Assembly: GCF_029869925.1 (NCBI RefSeq)
Contig: NZ_CP118605.1
Coordinates: 2,503,501 to 2,567,500 of the forward strand
Length of the DNA stretch: 64,000 bases
From: Microbulbifer bruguierae
Lineage (GTDB): Bacteria > Pseudomonadota > Gammaproteobacteria > Pseudomonadales > Cellvibrionaceae
Reading direction: 5' to 3'
The position numbers and the translations under genes are program-made. The notes beneath the pieces were generated by a model. It did no database searches. It was not told where the DNA came from and saw only the letters and a program-made list of their open reading frames with translations. This document shows, in pieces, positions 1 to 9,136 of this stretch (the stretch's first letter is position 1; each line of letters starts with the position of its first letter).

Positions 1-1
1 G

Positions 2-418
2 CGCCGGCAATCCAACAATAAGCTGTCCAACCCCTGGTACAACAATGGCAACGTACTGATGGGTTACGACACCAAACTGGATACCGCCTATGACGCAACC
101 AAAATGGGCTGGAAGTACGATGCCATCGACTGCGAGTGGCGCTCGTTCTGGAATCCGTCGGTATCACCGTTCCGCACCTGCGACCCCAACGACAAGCATG
201 CAACGCCGCTGGCGCAGGAGATTCTGGATGACATTTACGGAAATCTGATTTTGACCTGGAATGTTTTCTTCCCGCCGACGCTGACCATGCGACAGATGGA
301 AGATCGCAAGATCTACAACACCCTGCTGTTCAGCCATGGCAATGAAGGCCACGAGTTCAACAGTGTGCTGACCGACCACGAGCGGCTGGCAATTATTGAA
401 TATCTCAAGACCCTGTAA
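2..418 (+). CDS. C-terminal part of a probable c-type cytochrome family protein (5' truncated by window edge)
   Basis: The reading frame is open from base 2 to a TAA at 416-418, so only the C-terminal ~138 residues are present. The end of the protein (NEGHEF, then LTDHERLAIIEYLKTL) is the pattern that closes many di-haem cytochrome c peroxidase-like proteins, where a GHEF segment and an L-T-x-x-E-R-x-x-I-x-Y-L-K-T-L helix form the end of the last haem domain. No CXXCH haem motif lies in the visible part, so the family call rests on this tail alone. A strong hairpin terminator follows ten bases after the stop, so the gene ends its transcription unit. Family assignment is tentative. Confidence 0.5.
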   Translation, partial: RRQSNNKLSNPWYNNGNVLMGYDTKLDTAYDATKMGWKYDAIDCEWRSFWNPSVSPFRTCDPNDKHATPLAQEILDDIYGNLILTWNVFFPPTLTMRQMEDRKIYNTLLFSHGNEGHEFNSVLTDHERLAIIEYLKTL

Positions 419-778
419 GCGACCGTTAAAAAAGCCACACCCGTGCGCACAGGTGTGGCTTTTTTATCGGCAATACTTCGTTTCATCACAAATCTGTCCC
501 TGATTTTTTCCAAATTGCAACGGCGCCTTAACGTGCAAAAAAATGCGCGCGACAATGCACAACCATGTATATGGCCTGGTCTACACGACACAAAAACAGC
601 ATAGCGTTCTGGTAAACGGGCGTTGAGCGCCTTCTGGACTTCTGACCGCGGGTTACACAATTCCCTGCCAGTGAATGCCGAATAACTACTACAGCTCCGG
701 GCGCAAGGCGCCCAATGCAACGCACTCCGTCTCGCACCAACTATTCTTCCCTGTACCAAAGATCACAGGTGTCTGATT
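419..778. other. Intergenic region, 360 bp
   Basis: Apart from the terminator at its left end I see no convincing gene, repeat or promoter. It must carry the promoter of the DUF3604 unit, but no pair of -35/-10 hexamers stands out. The Shine-Dalgarno for the next gene is weak (AGG about ten bases before a GTG start). Confidence 0.5.
428..466. terminator. Rho-independent terminator
   Basis: The 8-bp stem GCCACACC (434-441) pairs with GGTGTGGC (452-459). It is preceded by an A-run and followed by six T, so it could work on both strands. It ends the cytochrome-like gene. Confidence 0.85.
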
Positions 779-2602
779 GTGCACAGTTCCAGTTTGCCCG
801 CGCTGTATTGCGCCACGTTATTCGCCGTTCTCGGTTTTGGCTCGCACGCCGCCTTTGCCGAAACGCCCGCCGGTGTCAAACAAAACCCGCTCAAGGATGC
901 CTACTTCGGCGAAACTCACGTGCACACCGGTGTTTCCATGGATGCTTTTATTGCCGGCACCAGGCTGACACCGGATGACGCCTACCGTTTTGCCAGGGGT
1001 GAAGAGATGAAGGTCAATGGCAGCATGCACAAAATCCAGCGCCCGCTGGATTTCTGTGCCGTCACCGACCACGCCGAATTTATTGGTGAGGCCTACAGCC
1101 TGATGAATCCGGGCGCGCCGGGCTACGACGATCCGGTGGCCAAGCAGTTTCGCGAAGCGACAGATTTGAAAACCGCCCTTGGCCTGTATGCGAAATATGT
1201 ACTGACGCCACTCGCCACAGGGAAAGATCCACACCCGCCCTTTTTCCAGGGTGTGGAAGCCATCAAATCCAGCTGGAAAAAAAATATCGAAGCGACCGAA
1301 AAACACTATCAACCTGGCAAGTTCACCACCATCCACGCCTATGAATGGACCTCGGCGCCCGGTGGGGGCAATTTGCATCGAAACGTTTTCTTCCGCGACA
1401 GCAATGTTCCGGATATGCCATTTTCCGCCAACGACGGACCCGACCCGGAACAACTTTGGAAGTGGATGCAAGCCCAGCGGGATGAAGGCAAGAAGGTGTT
1501 CGCCGTCCCACACAACTCGAACGAAAGCAAGGGGCTGCTTTTCACCGAAACCACCCTCGCTGGAAAGCCCATCACCAAGAACTATGTAGAAACCCGGGCC
1601 AGTATGGAACCGTTGATCGAAATGATGCAGATCAAGGGTAACTCGGAAGTTGTGCCCAATTTCTGGCCCAACGACGAATTCGCCAACTTTGAAAATGCGG
1701 TTACCCTGCAGGACTACAACGACCGCAAATTCAAGAAAGAGAACTTCGTGCGCTACGGCCTCACCCGCGGTCTCAAATACAAGCAAGATCTCGGTACCAA
1801 CCCATTCAAGTACGGATTTGTCGGCGGCACCGACAGCCACAATGGCACTCCCAGCAACGTCGCGGAGGACAATTACTCCGTGGGGAGCCACGGACTGGCC
1901 GATCGCACCGCGGAAGATCGCGCCAACAATGTACTCGAAGGGGAAATGTTGGTGGCCGATCTCAATCCCGGCGCCATTGCCGGCGTCTGGGCCACATCCA
2001 ATACCCGCGGCGCCATCTGGGATGGCATGCTGGCGAAAGAAACCTTTGCCACCAGTGGTCCGCGAATGAAAGTGCGCGCCTTTGCCGGCCAGGGATTTGC
2101 GCCCAGCTACAACTCCTATGAGAAACTGGTGAAGGATGGCTACGCCAAGGGTGTGCCCATGGGCGGTGATTACACTGGCGACAAGGCGCCGCAGATTCTG
2201 GTGTGGGCGGTAAAAGACCCCATCGGCCCGAACCTGGATCGCATCCAGATCATCAAGGGCTGGGTGGAAGATGGCGAGATGAAGGACACCATCTACAATG
2301 TGGTCGCGTCCGGCGAGCGCCTGCAGAATGACGGCAGCGTCACCCCCATTGATGCGCCCATCAACCTGAAAACCGGCCAGTTCAATACGCAAAAAGGCAG
2401 CCCTGAGCTTATGGGCATATGGACCGACCCGGACTACGATCCCAAGCAGCACGCTTACTATTATGTGCGCGTCCTGCAACTGCCGACCGCGCGCTGGTCA
2501 CTGTACGATGAAATCCGCAAAGGTGTGAAATTCCCGGAGCGTGTGCAGAAACAGATTGTCGAACGGGCCTGGGGTTCACCCATCTGGCACGAGCCAAAAT
2601 AG
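779..2602 (+). CDS. DUF3604 domain-containing exported protein
   Basis: This 607-residue protein starts at GTG 779. The N-terminus (about 1-27, ending SHAAFA) is a Sec-type signal peptide, so it is likely periplasmic. It has the DUF3604 signature: GETHVHTGVSMDAF with an H-x-H pair at residues 47 and 49, then TDHAE at 96-100, and further TDSHNGTPS and HNSNES segments. The H-x-H and D-H-x-E arrangement resembles the metal site of PHP-type hydrolases, so a metal-dependent hydrolase role is a reasonable inference, but the substrate is unknown. It is the first gene of a three-gene unit with a parvulin PPIase (20 bp after its stop to the first possible start) and a HupE/UreJ protein. The length is normal for the family. 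Confidence 0.88.
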   Translation: MHSSSLPALYCATLFAVLGFGSHAAFAETPAGVKQNPLKDAYFGETHVHTGVSMDAFIAGTRLTPDDAYRFARGEEMKVNGSMHKIQRPLDFCAVTDHAEFIGEAYSLMNPGAPGYDDPVAKQFREATDLKTALGLYAKYVLTPLATGKDPHPPFFQGVEAIKSSWKKNIEATEKHYQPGKFTTIHAYEWTSAPGGGNLHRNVFFRDSNVPDMPFSANDGPDPEQLWKWMQAQRDEGKKVFAVPHNSNESKGLLFTETTLAGKPITKNYVETRASMEPLIEMMQIKGNSEVVPNFWPNDEFANFENAVTLQDYNDRKFKKENFVRYGLTRGLKYKQDLGTNPFKYGFVGGTDSHNGTPSNVAEDNYSVGSHGLADRTAEDRANNVLEGEMLVADLNPGAIAGVWATSNTRGAIWDGMLAKETFATSGPRMKVRAFAGQGFAPSYNSYEKLVKDGYAKGVPMGGDYTGDKAPQILVWAVKDPIGPNLDRIQIIKGWVEDGEMKDTIYNVVASGERLQNDGSVTPIDAPINLKTGQFNTQKGSPELMGIWTDPDYDPKQHAYYYVRVLQLPTARWSLYDEIRKGVKFPERVQKQIVERAWGSPIWHEPK

Positions 2603-2628
2603 TCGAGCGCGAGGAATAATAATTGCCC

Positions 2629-3552
2629 ATGCTCCTGCGATTGCTCCGCGAGCCATTTATTCACTTCGTCGCGCTTGGTGCGGTCATTTTTGCCGCATAC
2701 ACCTGGATAAACAGAAATGCGCCCGACAGCGAAAGTGCAAATGCGGATAATCGTATTGTCATCGACCAGCAGGAGCTCGATCACCTGATCAGCCTGTGGA
2801 AACTGCAGTGGAAGCGGGAACCCGATGCCGGTGAGTTGCAGGCAATCATCGATCGCCACCTGCGCCAGGAAGTGTTCTATCGCGAAGCCCTGCGTATGAA
2901 TCTGGATCACAACGATCAGATCATCAAGAAACGTCTCGCGCAAAAAATGGAAGCGGTTGCCATCGATCTGGGCAACCTGATGCAACCGCCCACCGATGAG
3001 CGGCTCCGGGAATACTTCCTGAGCCACGAGGACCTGTTCACACTGCCACAGTCCTTTGCCCTACAACAGGTGCTGTTTCTGCCGCAGGAAATGGACACCG
3101 TACAGGTGCAGGCACAGCTGTCTTCCCTGCGCGACGGCGCCGATTTTCCTGAAAGCCGCATAAACAAGCTCTCGCTCGACAACCACTGGCCGTTGACGTC
3201 ACTCAGTGAACTCGACAGCGCGTTCGGCGGAGACTTCGCATCGGCACTGGCTAACTTGCCTGTGGGCAAATGGTCCGGGCCAATCCGCTCCGGATTCGGC
3301 TGGCACCTGGTGTATATCGAAACCAACCAGCCGCCGGCAATGCCTCAATTCGCGCAGGTAAAAGACTTCGTAGCGCGCCAGTACGAATACGAGTCGGGAC
3401 TGGAAGCCCAGGACCGCGTCTTCAACGAGTTACTCGCTGGCTACCAGGTAGAAATCACAGCGGAACGGATACCCGGCAATCTCAAGCCGGTAACCACGAC
3501 TTCCGCAATCAACACCCCAGCAAGCAAACCAGTCACTTTCGCCGAGCCATGA
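2629..3552 (+). CDS. Parvulin-type peptidyl-prolyl cis-trans isomerase, membrane-anchored
   Basis: The protein has an N-terminal hydrophobic anchor (LLREPFIHFVALGAVIFAAY), a SurA/PpiC-like helical region, and then a parvulin-type domain at roughly residues 120-240 (FALQQVLF, GWHLVYIE near its end). It should catalyse proline isomerisation or act as a chaperone at the periplasmic face. The start is uncertain: GAGGAA at 2611-2616 is 6 bases before a TTG at 2623 and 12 before an ATG at 2629. I chose the ATG. Its stop overlaps the next gene by ATGA. Its place between DUF3604 and HupE/UreJ suggests it helps fold or insert one of these partners (inference). Confidence 0.85.
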   Translation: MLLRLLREPFIHFVALGAVIFAAYTWINRNAPDSESANADNRIVIDQQELDHLISLWKLQWKREPDAGELQAIIDRHLRQEVFYREALRMNLDHNDQIIKKRLAQKMEAVAIDLGNLMQPPTDERLREYFLSHEDLFTLPQSFALQQVLFLPQEMDTVQVQAQLSSLRDGADFPESRINKLSLDNHWPLTSLSELDSAFGGDFASALANLPVGKWSGPIRSGFGWHLVYIETNQPPAMPQFAQVKDFVARQYEYESGLEAQDRVFNELLAGYQVEITAERIPGNLKPVTTTSAINTPASKPVTFAEP

Positions 3553-4538
3553 AAAACATACTCGCTGGCCTGCTCGCCCTCACCTGGCTCGGGTTGGCCG
3601 TCGCCAGTAACGCCCATGAAATCCGGCCCGCCTATCTGCAGATCGAGGAAACGGCGACACACAGCTACGGTCTACTATGGAAGGTGCCGCGCCGCGGCAT
3701 GTCGGCGGTAGACATCCAGCCACGTTTCGCTGACGGCTTTGAGCTGAAAGGGGGCCGTGAAACCCTGCTCGATGGCTATGTGGTGTACCACTATCGGTTA
3801 AGCGGACAGGGCGGGCTTCCGGGCACAACGCTCAGCATCCGCAACCTCACCCAGACCACAATTGATGTACTGGTGAACCTGAGAACGCTTAATGGAGAAC
3901 AGCAGACCTTCCTCCTGCGCCCCTCCGCCAACCAGATCGCCATCCCGCGCGCCCCGGGCAAATGGCAGATAGTGAATACTTACACTGCGCTCGGTATGGA
4001 GCATATATGGCTCGGTATCGACCACCTGCTGTTTGTGCTGGCGCTGATCATGCTGACCCGTGGATTCGCCAGTATCGTCAAAACCATAACCGCCTTCACC
4101 CTCGCCCACAGCATCACGCTCGGGCTCGCAACTCTCGGCTACGTGAGAGTGCCCGCTCCGCCGGTGGAGGCCATTATTGCACTCAGTATCCTGTACCTGG
4201 CGCTGGAAATACTGCGCGGCATCAATGGCCAGAAAACGCTGACCGGGCAGATGCCGTGGCTGGTAGCGTTTACCTTTGGCCTGCTCCACGGCTTTGGTTT
4301 TGCCGGCGCGCTAACCGAAATCGGCTTGCCTCAGGCAGATATCCCACTGGCGCTGGCGGCATTCAATATCGGGGTGGAATTGGGGCAACTGGTGTTTGTC
4401 GGCGCCGTCCTGCTGCTGATTTACATACTCCGATACAAAACGCACTGGCCCATCAGTGCACGTAAAATTCCGCCCTATACCATCGGCGCGGTCAGTGCTT
4501 TCTGGGTAATCGAGCGCGTTGCAGCGTTCGCCACTTGA
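3549..4538 (+). CDS. HupE/UreJ family membrane protein
   Basis: The protein is 329 residues long, and its ATG overlaps the PPIase stop (ATGA at 3549-3552). The reading frame is open far upstream, but the overlap and signal peptide (residues 1-22, ending NAH) fix this start. Residues 24-140 form a periplasmic-looking beta-rich domain. The second half has about six membrane segments and the family histidines: EHIWLGIDHLLF (H152, D158, H159), AHSITLGLA (H187) and GLLHGFGFAGAL. HupE/UreJ proteins are linked to nickel or other metal uptake, but this subgroup with the extra N-terminal domain has no hydrogenase or urease genes nearby, so the substrate is unknown. Confidence 0.85.
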   Translation: MKNILAGLLALTWLGLAVASNAHEIRPAYLQIEETATHSYGLLWKVPRRGMSAVDIQPRFADGFELKGGRETLLDGYVVYHYRLSGQGGLPGTTLSIRNLTQTTIDVLVNLRTLNGEQQTFLLRPSANQIAIPRAPGKWQIVNTYTALGMEHIWLGIDHLLFVLALIMLTRGFASIVKTITAFTLAHSITLGLATLGYVRVPAPPVEAIIALSILYLALEILRGINGQKTLTGQMPWLVAFTFGLLHGFGFAGALTEIGLPQADIPLALAAFNIGVELGQLVFVGAVLLLIYILRYKTHWPISARKIPPYTIGAVSAFWVIERVAAFAT

Positions 4539-4688
4539 CGCCCACCCCTCGCCTTCCAGCAGAAATACTGTGTCGCCGGTTCGCCAGAGGGCGATCAGCA
4601 GCGGCTGTCGCCATTCGGTAATAACACCGTATTAGTTCATCGCTAGCATCCAGCACATATATCTACTCAGAAAAGCGCTGGAGTCCCC

Positions 4689-6938
4689 ATGAACCGAAAC
4701 AAGAAACCGAATTTTCCTCTTTCCACCCTGGCCTGTGTTATTTCCGCTTTCGCCCTGCAGGCTCAGGCACAGCAAAACACACAACTGGAGGAAGTGATCG
4801 TCACGGCGCAGAAGCGCACACAGGCGATCCAGGATGTGCCGCTGACCGTCAGCAGCCTGGATGGCGATACCCTGAATGAACTGGGTATCGATCGCTTCGA
4901 CAGCCTGTCTGACCTGGTTCCGGGTCTTGTGGTGCAGCAGCAGAGCGTGAACAACAACGGTTATGTGATCCGCGGTATCACCTCCGACGACGGCAGCGCG
5001 CCGGGGGCGGCGCGGGTGTCGGTGTACCTGAACGGCACCGATGTTTCCCGCTCGCGCACTTCCTATTTCGAGGTGTACGACATGGAGCGCATCGAGGTGG
5101 TGAAGGGCCCACAGGCCACCCTGTTCGGTACGGCCGCTTCCATCGGTGCGATGAGCTTTATTACCGCCAGGCCGCAGCAGGAATTTGCCTCGTCTCTAAC
5201 CGTGGGCGCCGGCAATTTCGAACTGCGCAAGCTGGAGGGGATGCTGACCGGCGGCAATGAAACCGTTCAGGGCCGCCTGGCGTTCGTCACCCGCGAGCGC
5301 GCGGGCTATGTGGAAAACACCAGCGGCGAGGCGGACCTGAACGGCTACGAGCGCGAGGCCATTCGTCCCAGTCTGCGATTCACCCCCAGCGACGACCTCA
5401 CCATCGACCTTGTCTACAACTACGACAAGGCCAGTGACCCGGGCACGGCTTTTGTCAGCCAGGACGTTCTGTTTACCGATAACGCCGCGCTGAGCGTACC
5501 GGACAACAATGTGCTGGGCATGAACGATATCGGCGTGGAGCGCACGGTGAAGGATTTCAATGCGACCCTGAGCTGGGAACTGGGCAACGAGCTGTCGCTC
5601 ACCTATATCGGCGCGCAGCGGGAACACGATTCTCTGGAAGCCTTTGATGCGGACGGCACCGGTTTCGAGATGCTGAACTTTTCCGAACTGGCCAGCGGCG
5701 ACCAGTCCAGCCACGAGCTGCGCCTGAACTTCAGCGGCGAGCGTATCAATGGCTTTGTGGGTGCGAGCTATTTCGAGGAAGACGCGACGCAGTTTGTCGG
5801 CTTTGCCACCGAAGAGGGGACTTTCCTCAGCTGCGCGGGTGCGCTCTCGGGTATCGGTATTACGGGTTGCAACGCAGACAGCACCGCGCTGCTGACTGGC
5901 GGCACCCTCACTGCGCTGGCCTACGAAAGCTATTACGCTAACGGCGCCGACAACAGCAGCCTCAATCTGTTTGTCGATGTCTCTTACCAAGTGACCCCGC
6001 AACTGGAAGCCACCGTGGGCGCCCGTCTGGTGCGCGAGAAGCGTGAATCCAGTTACACCAGTGCCCTGCCGGTTTCCCAGATCCGGGCTTCCCAGGGGAT
6101 GATGACTGACCTGTTCTTTGGCCTGGCCCTCAACACCGACGGCGAGATGATCCGCGGGGACTCCGATAATTCCGCAGTGCTGCCGCGCTTCAACCTGCTG
6201 TATACCCTGAACGACAACGTGAACCTGTACGGCACCCTCTCCAAAGGTGAGCGCTCGGAGGTGATCGACATGTCGTCCGGACTCGAAAACCTGATTCCGG
6301 CGGAAGAGATCGACAACTACGAACTGGGTATCAAGGGCCGCCTCGCGGGCACACCACTGGATTATGCGGTGGCCGCCTTCTACCAGAACTACGATAACTT
6401 CCAGGTGAATGTGGTCGACCAGGACAGCGGCCAGACCCGCACGGAAAATGCCGGTTCTGCCACCAACACCGGCCTCGAGGCGGAACTGCGCTGGAGTGCC
6501 ACGGAAAACCTGCAGCTGCTGGCGAATATGGCCTACATCGATGCGGGTATCGACGATGATTCCGGCAACGGTACCTACGCCGGCAACCAGTTCCGCCTGC
6601 AGCCGGAGCTGACCGGTGCCCTCAGCTATCTCTATGAAACAGCCATCAGCAACAGCCTGCTGTTTACCAGCAGCGGCAGCTGGAGTTATCGCTCTTCGGT
6701 GTACTTCGACATCGCCAACCAGTTTGAGGAAGACGCGGTAGACCTGCTCAACCTGCGCGCCGGTATCGCCGCCAGCGACCGCAACTGGGCACTGACCCTG
6801 GCAGCCAGCAATCTGCTGGACGAGGAGTACATCATGGATGCGGGCAATACCGGTTCTTCCTTCGGCTACCCCACCTATATCCAGGGTGCGCCGCGTACCT
6901 TGAGCCTGGAGTTCAGCAAGCGCTTCGGGGCGTTTTGA
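4689..6938 (+). CDS. TonB-dependent outer-membrane receptor
   Basis: The 749-residue protein has a signal peptide ending QAQAQ and then the plug-domain start EEVIVTAQKRTQAIQDVPLT, typical of the TonB receptors common in sphingomonad- and Cellvibrio-like bacteria. The plug ends with ERIEVVKGPQATLFG. The beta-barrel follows, and the C-terminal strand ends in phenylalanine (LSLEFSKRFGAF), as expected for outer-membrane insertion. It imports an unknown ligand powered by TonB/ExbBD. It stands alone, with a gap of 150 bp upstream and a convergent phosphatase gene downstream. No transcription regulator or partner that would reveal the substrate is adjacent. Confidence 0.93.
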   Translation: MNRNKKPNFPLSTLACVISAFALQAQAQQNTQLEEVIVTAQKRTQAIQDVPLTVSSLDGDTLNELGIDRFDSLSDLVPGLVVQQQSVNNNGYVIRGITSDDGSAPGAARVSVYLNGTDVSRSRTSYFEVYDMERIEVVKGPQATLFGTAASIGAMSFITARPQQEFASSLTVGAGNFELRKLEGMLTGGNETVQGRLAFVTRERAGYVENTSGEADLNGYEREAIRPSLRFTPSDDLTIDLVYNYDKASDPGTAFVSQDVLFTDNAALSVPDNNVLGMNDIGVERTVKDFNATLSWELGNELSLTYIGAQREHDSLEAFDADGTGFEMLNFSELASGDQSSHELRLNFSGERINGFVGASYFEEDATQFVGFATEEGTFLSCAGALSGIGITGCNADSTALLTGGTLTALAYESYYANGADNSSLNLFVDVSYQVTPQLEATVGARLVREKRESSYTSALPVSQIRASQGMMTDLFFGLALNTDGEMIRGDSDNSAVLPRFNLLYTLNDNVNLYGTLSKGERSEVIDMSSGLENLIPAEEIDNYELGIKGRLAGTPLDYAVAAFYQNYDNFQVNVVDQDSGQTRTENAGSATNTGLEAELRWSATENLQLLANMAYIDAGIDDDSGNGTYAGNQFRLQPELTGALSYLYETAISNSLLFTSSGSWSYRSSVYFDIANQFEEDAVDLLNLRAGIAASDRNWALTLAASNLLDEEYIMDAGNTGSSFGYPTYIQGAPRTLSLEFSKRFGAF

Positions 6939-6964
6939 TCCCGAGCCAGAGCGAAACCGGTAAC

Positions 6965-6996
6965 AGTAAGCCAGCGCATCTATGCACTGGCTTACT
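6965..6996. terminator. Hairpin between convergent genes
   Basis: The 10-bp perfect stem AGTAAGCCAG (6965-6974) pairs with CTGGCTTACT (6987-6996) across a 12-base loop. There is only a short T-rich stretch after it. It is well placed to end the TonB receptor transcript. Confidence 0.55.
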
Positions 6997-7255
6997 TATT
7001 CACAGACTGCCAAAACCGATTGGGCAAAAACACTTTATCCACAAGTTTTTTGCCCACAGCTTCTCGGGACAGACCTGTGCATATCTACTGGATATCCCGA
7101 CGCAGCCCAGCAACCGCGTCCATCTCGTGGCCGCGGTCGAAATTGCGTCACTTTTACTGCACCCACCGAATTCACACCAGCCAATTCACACCAGGCGATG
7201 CACGATGCGGTGGCTATCCACGGCAACAAACTCGGGGCTGTCGATGTTATCCACA
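6996..7255 (+). promoter_or_regulatory. Cluster of three DnaA-box matches
   Basis: Three exact matches to TTATNCACA lie on the plus strand: TTATTCACA at 6996-7004, TTATCCACA at 7035-7043 and TTATCCACA at 7247-7255. The last is inside the phosphatase coding region. The 9-mers are seen directly; binding by DnaA is inference. Confidence 0.35.
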
Positions 7256-8877
7256 AAGTTCCACTCGGCTTCCACCCCATCGCGACGGAAGGTCAGCGCC
7301 ATATAGCCACGCTGGTGCAGGTTGCAGTATTGCAGCTCGTCCACCAGTACCGGCATGCCCGCAGCCAGCTCGGTCGCGGCTTTCCCGTTCAGCTTCAGAT
7401 AGGTTTCCATACCCGGCGAGGTCACACTCGGGGTCGCGAACTCCACCCCCACCATGTCTCCCCTGACGTCGTGCAGGTGGGAGTACCAGGCGTTGTGGGT
7501 ATCCCCCGCCACCACCACCAGGTTTTTGCCCAGACCTTTTACCTGTTCGTACACAGCTTCGCGCTCTACCGCATAGCCATCCCAGGCATCGAGGTTGTAG
7601 GGCACTACCTTTTCCAGGCGTGCGCGCTGTTGGTCAGTGATCGGCTTGCCCTGCAAACTGGCCGCCTTGAGACCGATCAATTCTGCGGTGAGGTCCGGAC
7701 TACCGCCCCGGTGAAAGCTGTTCATCATTTCTGTCGGCAGCAACATCTTGCCCATCAACACCTGCTGACCCAGTAATTGCCAGTGGCCGGTGGACGCGCT
7801 GAGGGTTTCCTGTAGCCACTGCAGTTGCGGTTTGCCCAGCAGCGAACGGGCGGGATCTGCCAGGGCGGCAGAGAAGGCATGACCGTCGAAATTGCCTTCG
7901 CGGTCCATAAAGCTCTGGAAATCAATTTGCTGATCGCGACCAACCACCCGGGTATCCAGCATATGCAGGTCCAGCAGGTCGCCGAAACTGAAGCTGCGGT
8001 AGATCTGTGGATTGCGCTCGCCCATGGGCGGGCGGATCGGCAGCCACTCGTAATAGGCCTGCACGGCGGCGACGCGGCGGGCAAAGAAGTCACCTTCGTC
8101 AGCACTGTGATTCTGCGCGCCGGCCTTCCAGGTATCGTTCGCGATTTCGTGGTCGTCCCACACCGCAATAAACGGCGCAGCGGCGTGCAGTGCCTGTAAT
8201 CCCTGGTCCGTGCGGTAGAGGGCGTAGCGCTTGCGGTAATCGGTGAGGGTATAGAGTTCGCCGCGGTTATCTTCCGGCAGCGCGCGGTCAATTTCCGCAG
8301 AGCGCTCTGTAGCGTAACCACCCTGTTCGTACTCGTAGATGTAATCACCGAGATGCAACACCGCATCCCAATCGCCCCGGTCGGCGGCCAGCTGATACGC
8401 ATTGAAATAACCCGCCGGGTAGTTGGAGCAGGAGAATACCGCGAGCTTCAGCTGTTCTATGCCCGCTTCCGGCAATGTCTTGGTGCGCCCTACCGGGCTC
8501 TGCTCGCTGGCGCCAATAAAGCGGTAGTAATACGCAGTGTTTGGCTGCAGTCCCTGCACGTCGACCTTGACCGTGTAATCCCGCGCGAGATCGGTTTCCG
8601 CGCCACCGCGGCGGACGATCTCGCTGAATTCAAGATCGCTGGAGAGCTCCCAGGTCACCCGCGTCGGCCCGGTGGGCTCAGTGCCCGCTGCCGGTGTCGC
8701 GCGGGTCCACAGGATCACCGCGTCCTGCTGCGGGTCGCCACTGGCTACGCCGTGCTCGAACGCCACCTCGGAGGGCAATTGCGGCCGGGTCATGGCCTGC
8801 AATGGTGTGGAGACGGCCACGCCGCCGGCAGCCGCGAGTGCGGTCTGGATGAAATTGCGTCGGGTAAATTGGCGCAT
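7186..8877 (-). CDS. phoD: PhoD-type alkaline phosphatase, Tat-exported
   Basis: This 563-residue protein begins with a twin-arginine signal (TRRNFIQTALAAAGGVAVS, cleavage after about residue 28), so it is exported folded. An N-terminal PhoD domain (FEHGVASGDPQQDAVILWTR) is followed by the metallophosphatase core: SCSNYPAGYFNAY, LGDYIYEYEQGGY, WDDHEIANDTWKAG, LDTRVVGRDQQ and VVAGDTHNAW. These are PhoD metal-binding motifs, which hold Fe/Ca in characterised members. It should release phosphate from phosphomono- or diesters outside the cytoplasm. It is convergent to the TonB receptor and divergent from the CAP-domain gene. A CTGTCAT half-site lies about 55 bp upstream of the start and may point to PhoB control. 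Confidence 0.92.
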   Translation of the reverse strand: MRQFTRRNFIQTALAAAGGVAVSTPLQAMTRPQLPSEVAFEHGVASGDPQQDAVILWTRATPAAGTEPTGPTRVTWELSSDLEFSEIVRRGGAETDLARDYTVKVDVQGLQPNTAYYYRFIGASEQSPVGRTKTLPEAGIEQLKLAVFSCSNYPAGYFNAYQLAADRGDWDAVLHLGDYIYEYEQGGYATERSAEIDRALPEDNRGELYTLTDYRKRYALYRTDQGLQALHAAAPFIAVWDDHEIANDTWKAGAQNHSADEGDFFARRVAAVQAYYEWLPIRPPMGERNPQIYRSFSFGDLLDLHMLDTRVVGRDQQIDFQSFMDREGNFDGHAFSAALADPARSLLGKPQLQWLQETLSASTGHWQLLGQQVLMGKMLLPTEMMNSFHRGGSPDLTAELIGLKAASLQGKPITDQQRARLEKVVPYNLDAWDGYAVEREAVYEQVKGLGKNLVVVAGDTHNAWYSHLHDVRGDMVGVEFATPSVTSPGMETYLKLNGKAATELAAGMPVLVDELQYCNLHQRGYMALTFRRDGVEAEWNFVDNIDSPEFVAVDSHRIVHRLV

Positions 8878-9136
8878 CCCCTGATCCCCCCTGGTAATTG
8901 AGTTTGACCACTCAGCCTAGGGAAAAGTTATGACAGGAAAACGAACATACATTTAACTTCGCTGATTACTGGCCACTGCATTACCTGGCCCCCGGCGCAT
9001 GTTCGCGGCCAGACCATCAACCGACAGGTACGCCAGCTTGGTGGCAGCGGCTACTTGAAGTCCTTGTGAACGTGGATCCGGCCATGTACGGCAATACCAT
9101 TTGCCAAATGGCCAATTCCACCGGGAGGACGATCCT

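Noticed and set aside
818..2479. Long antisense open frame of 553 codons opposite the DUF3604 gene
   Set aside because: It mirrors the codon phase of a clear gene, has no Shine-Dalgarno and its residues match no family; a shadow frame caused by GC-rich codon use.
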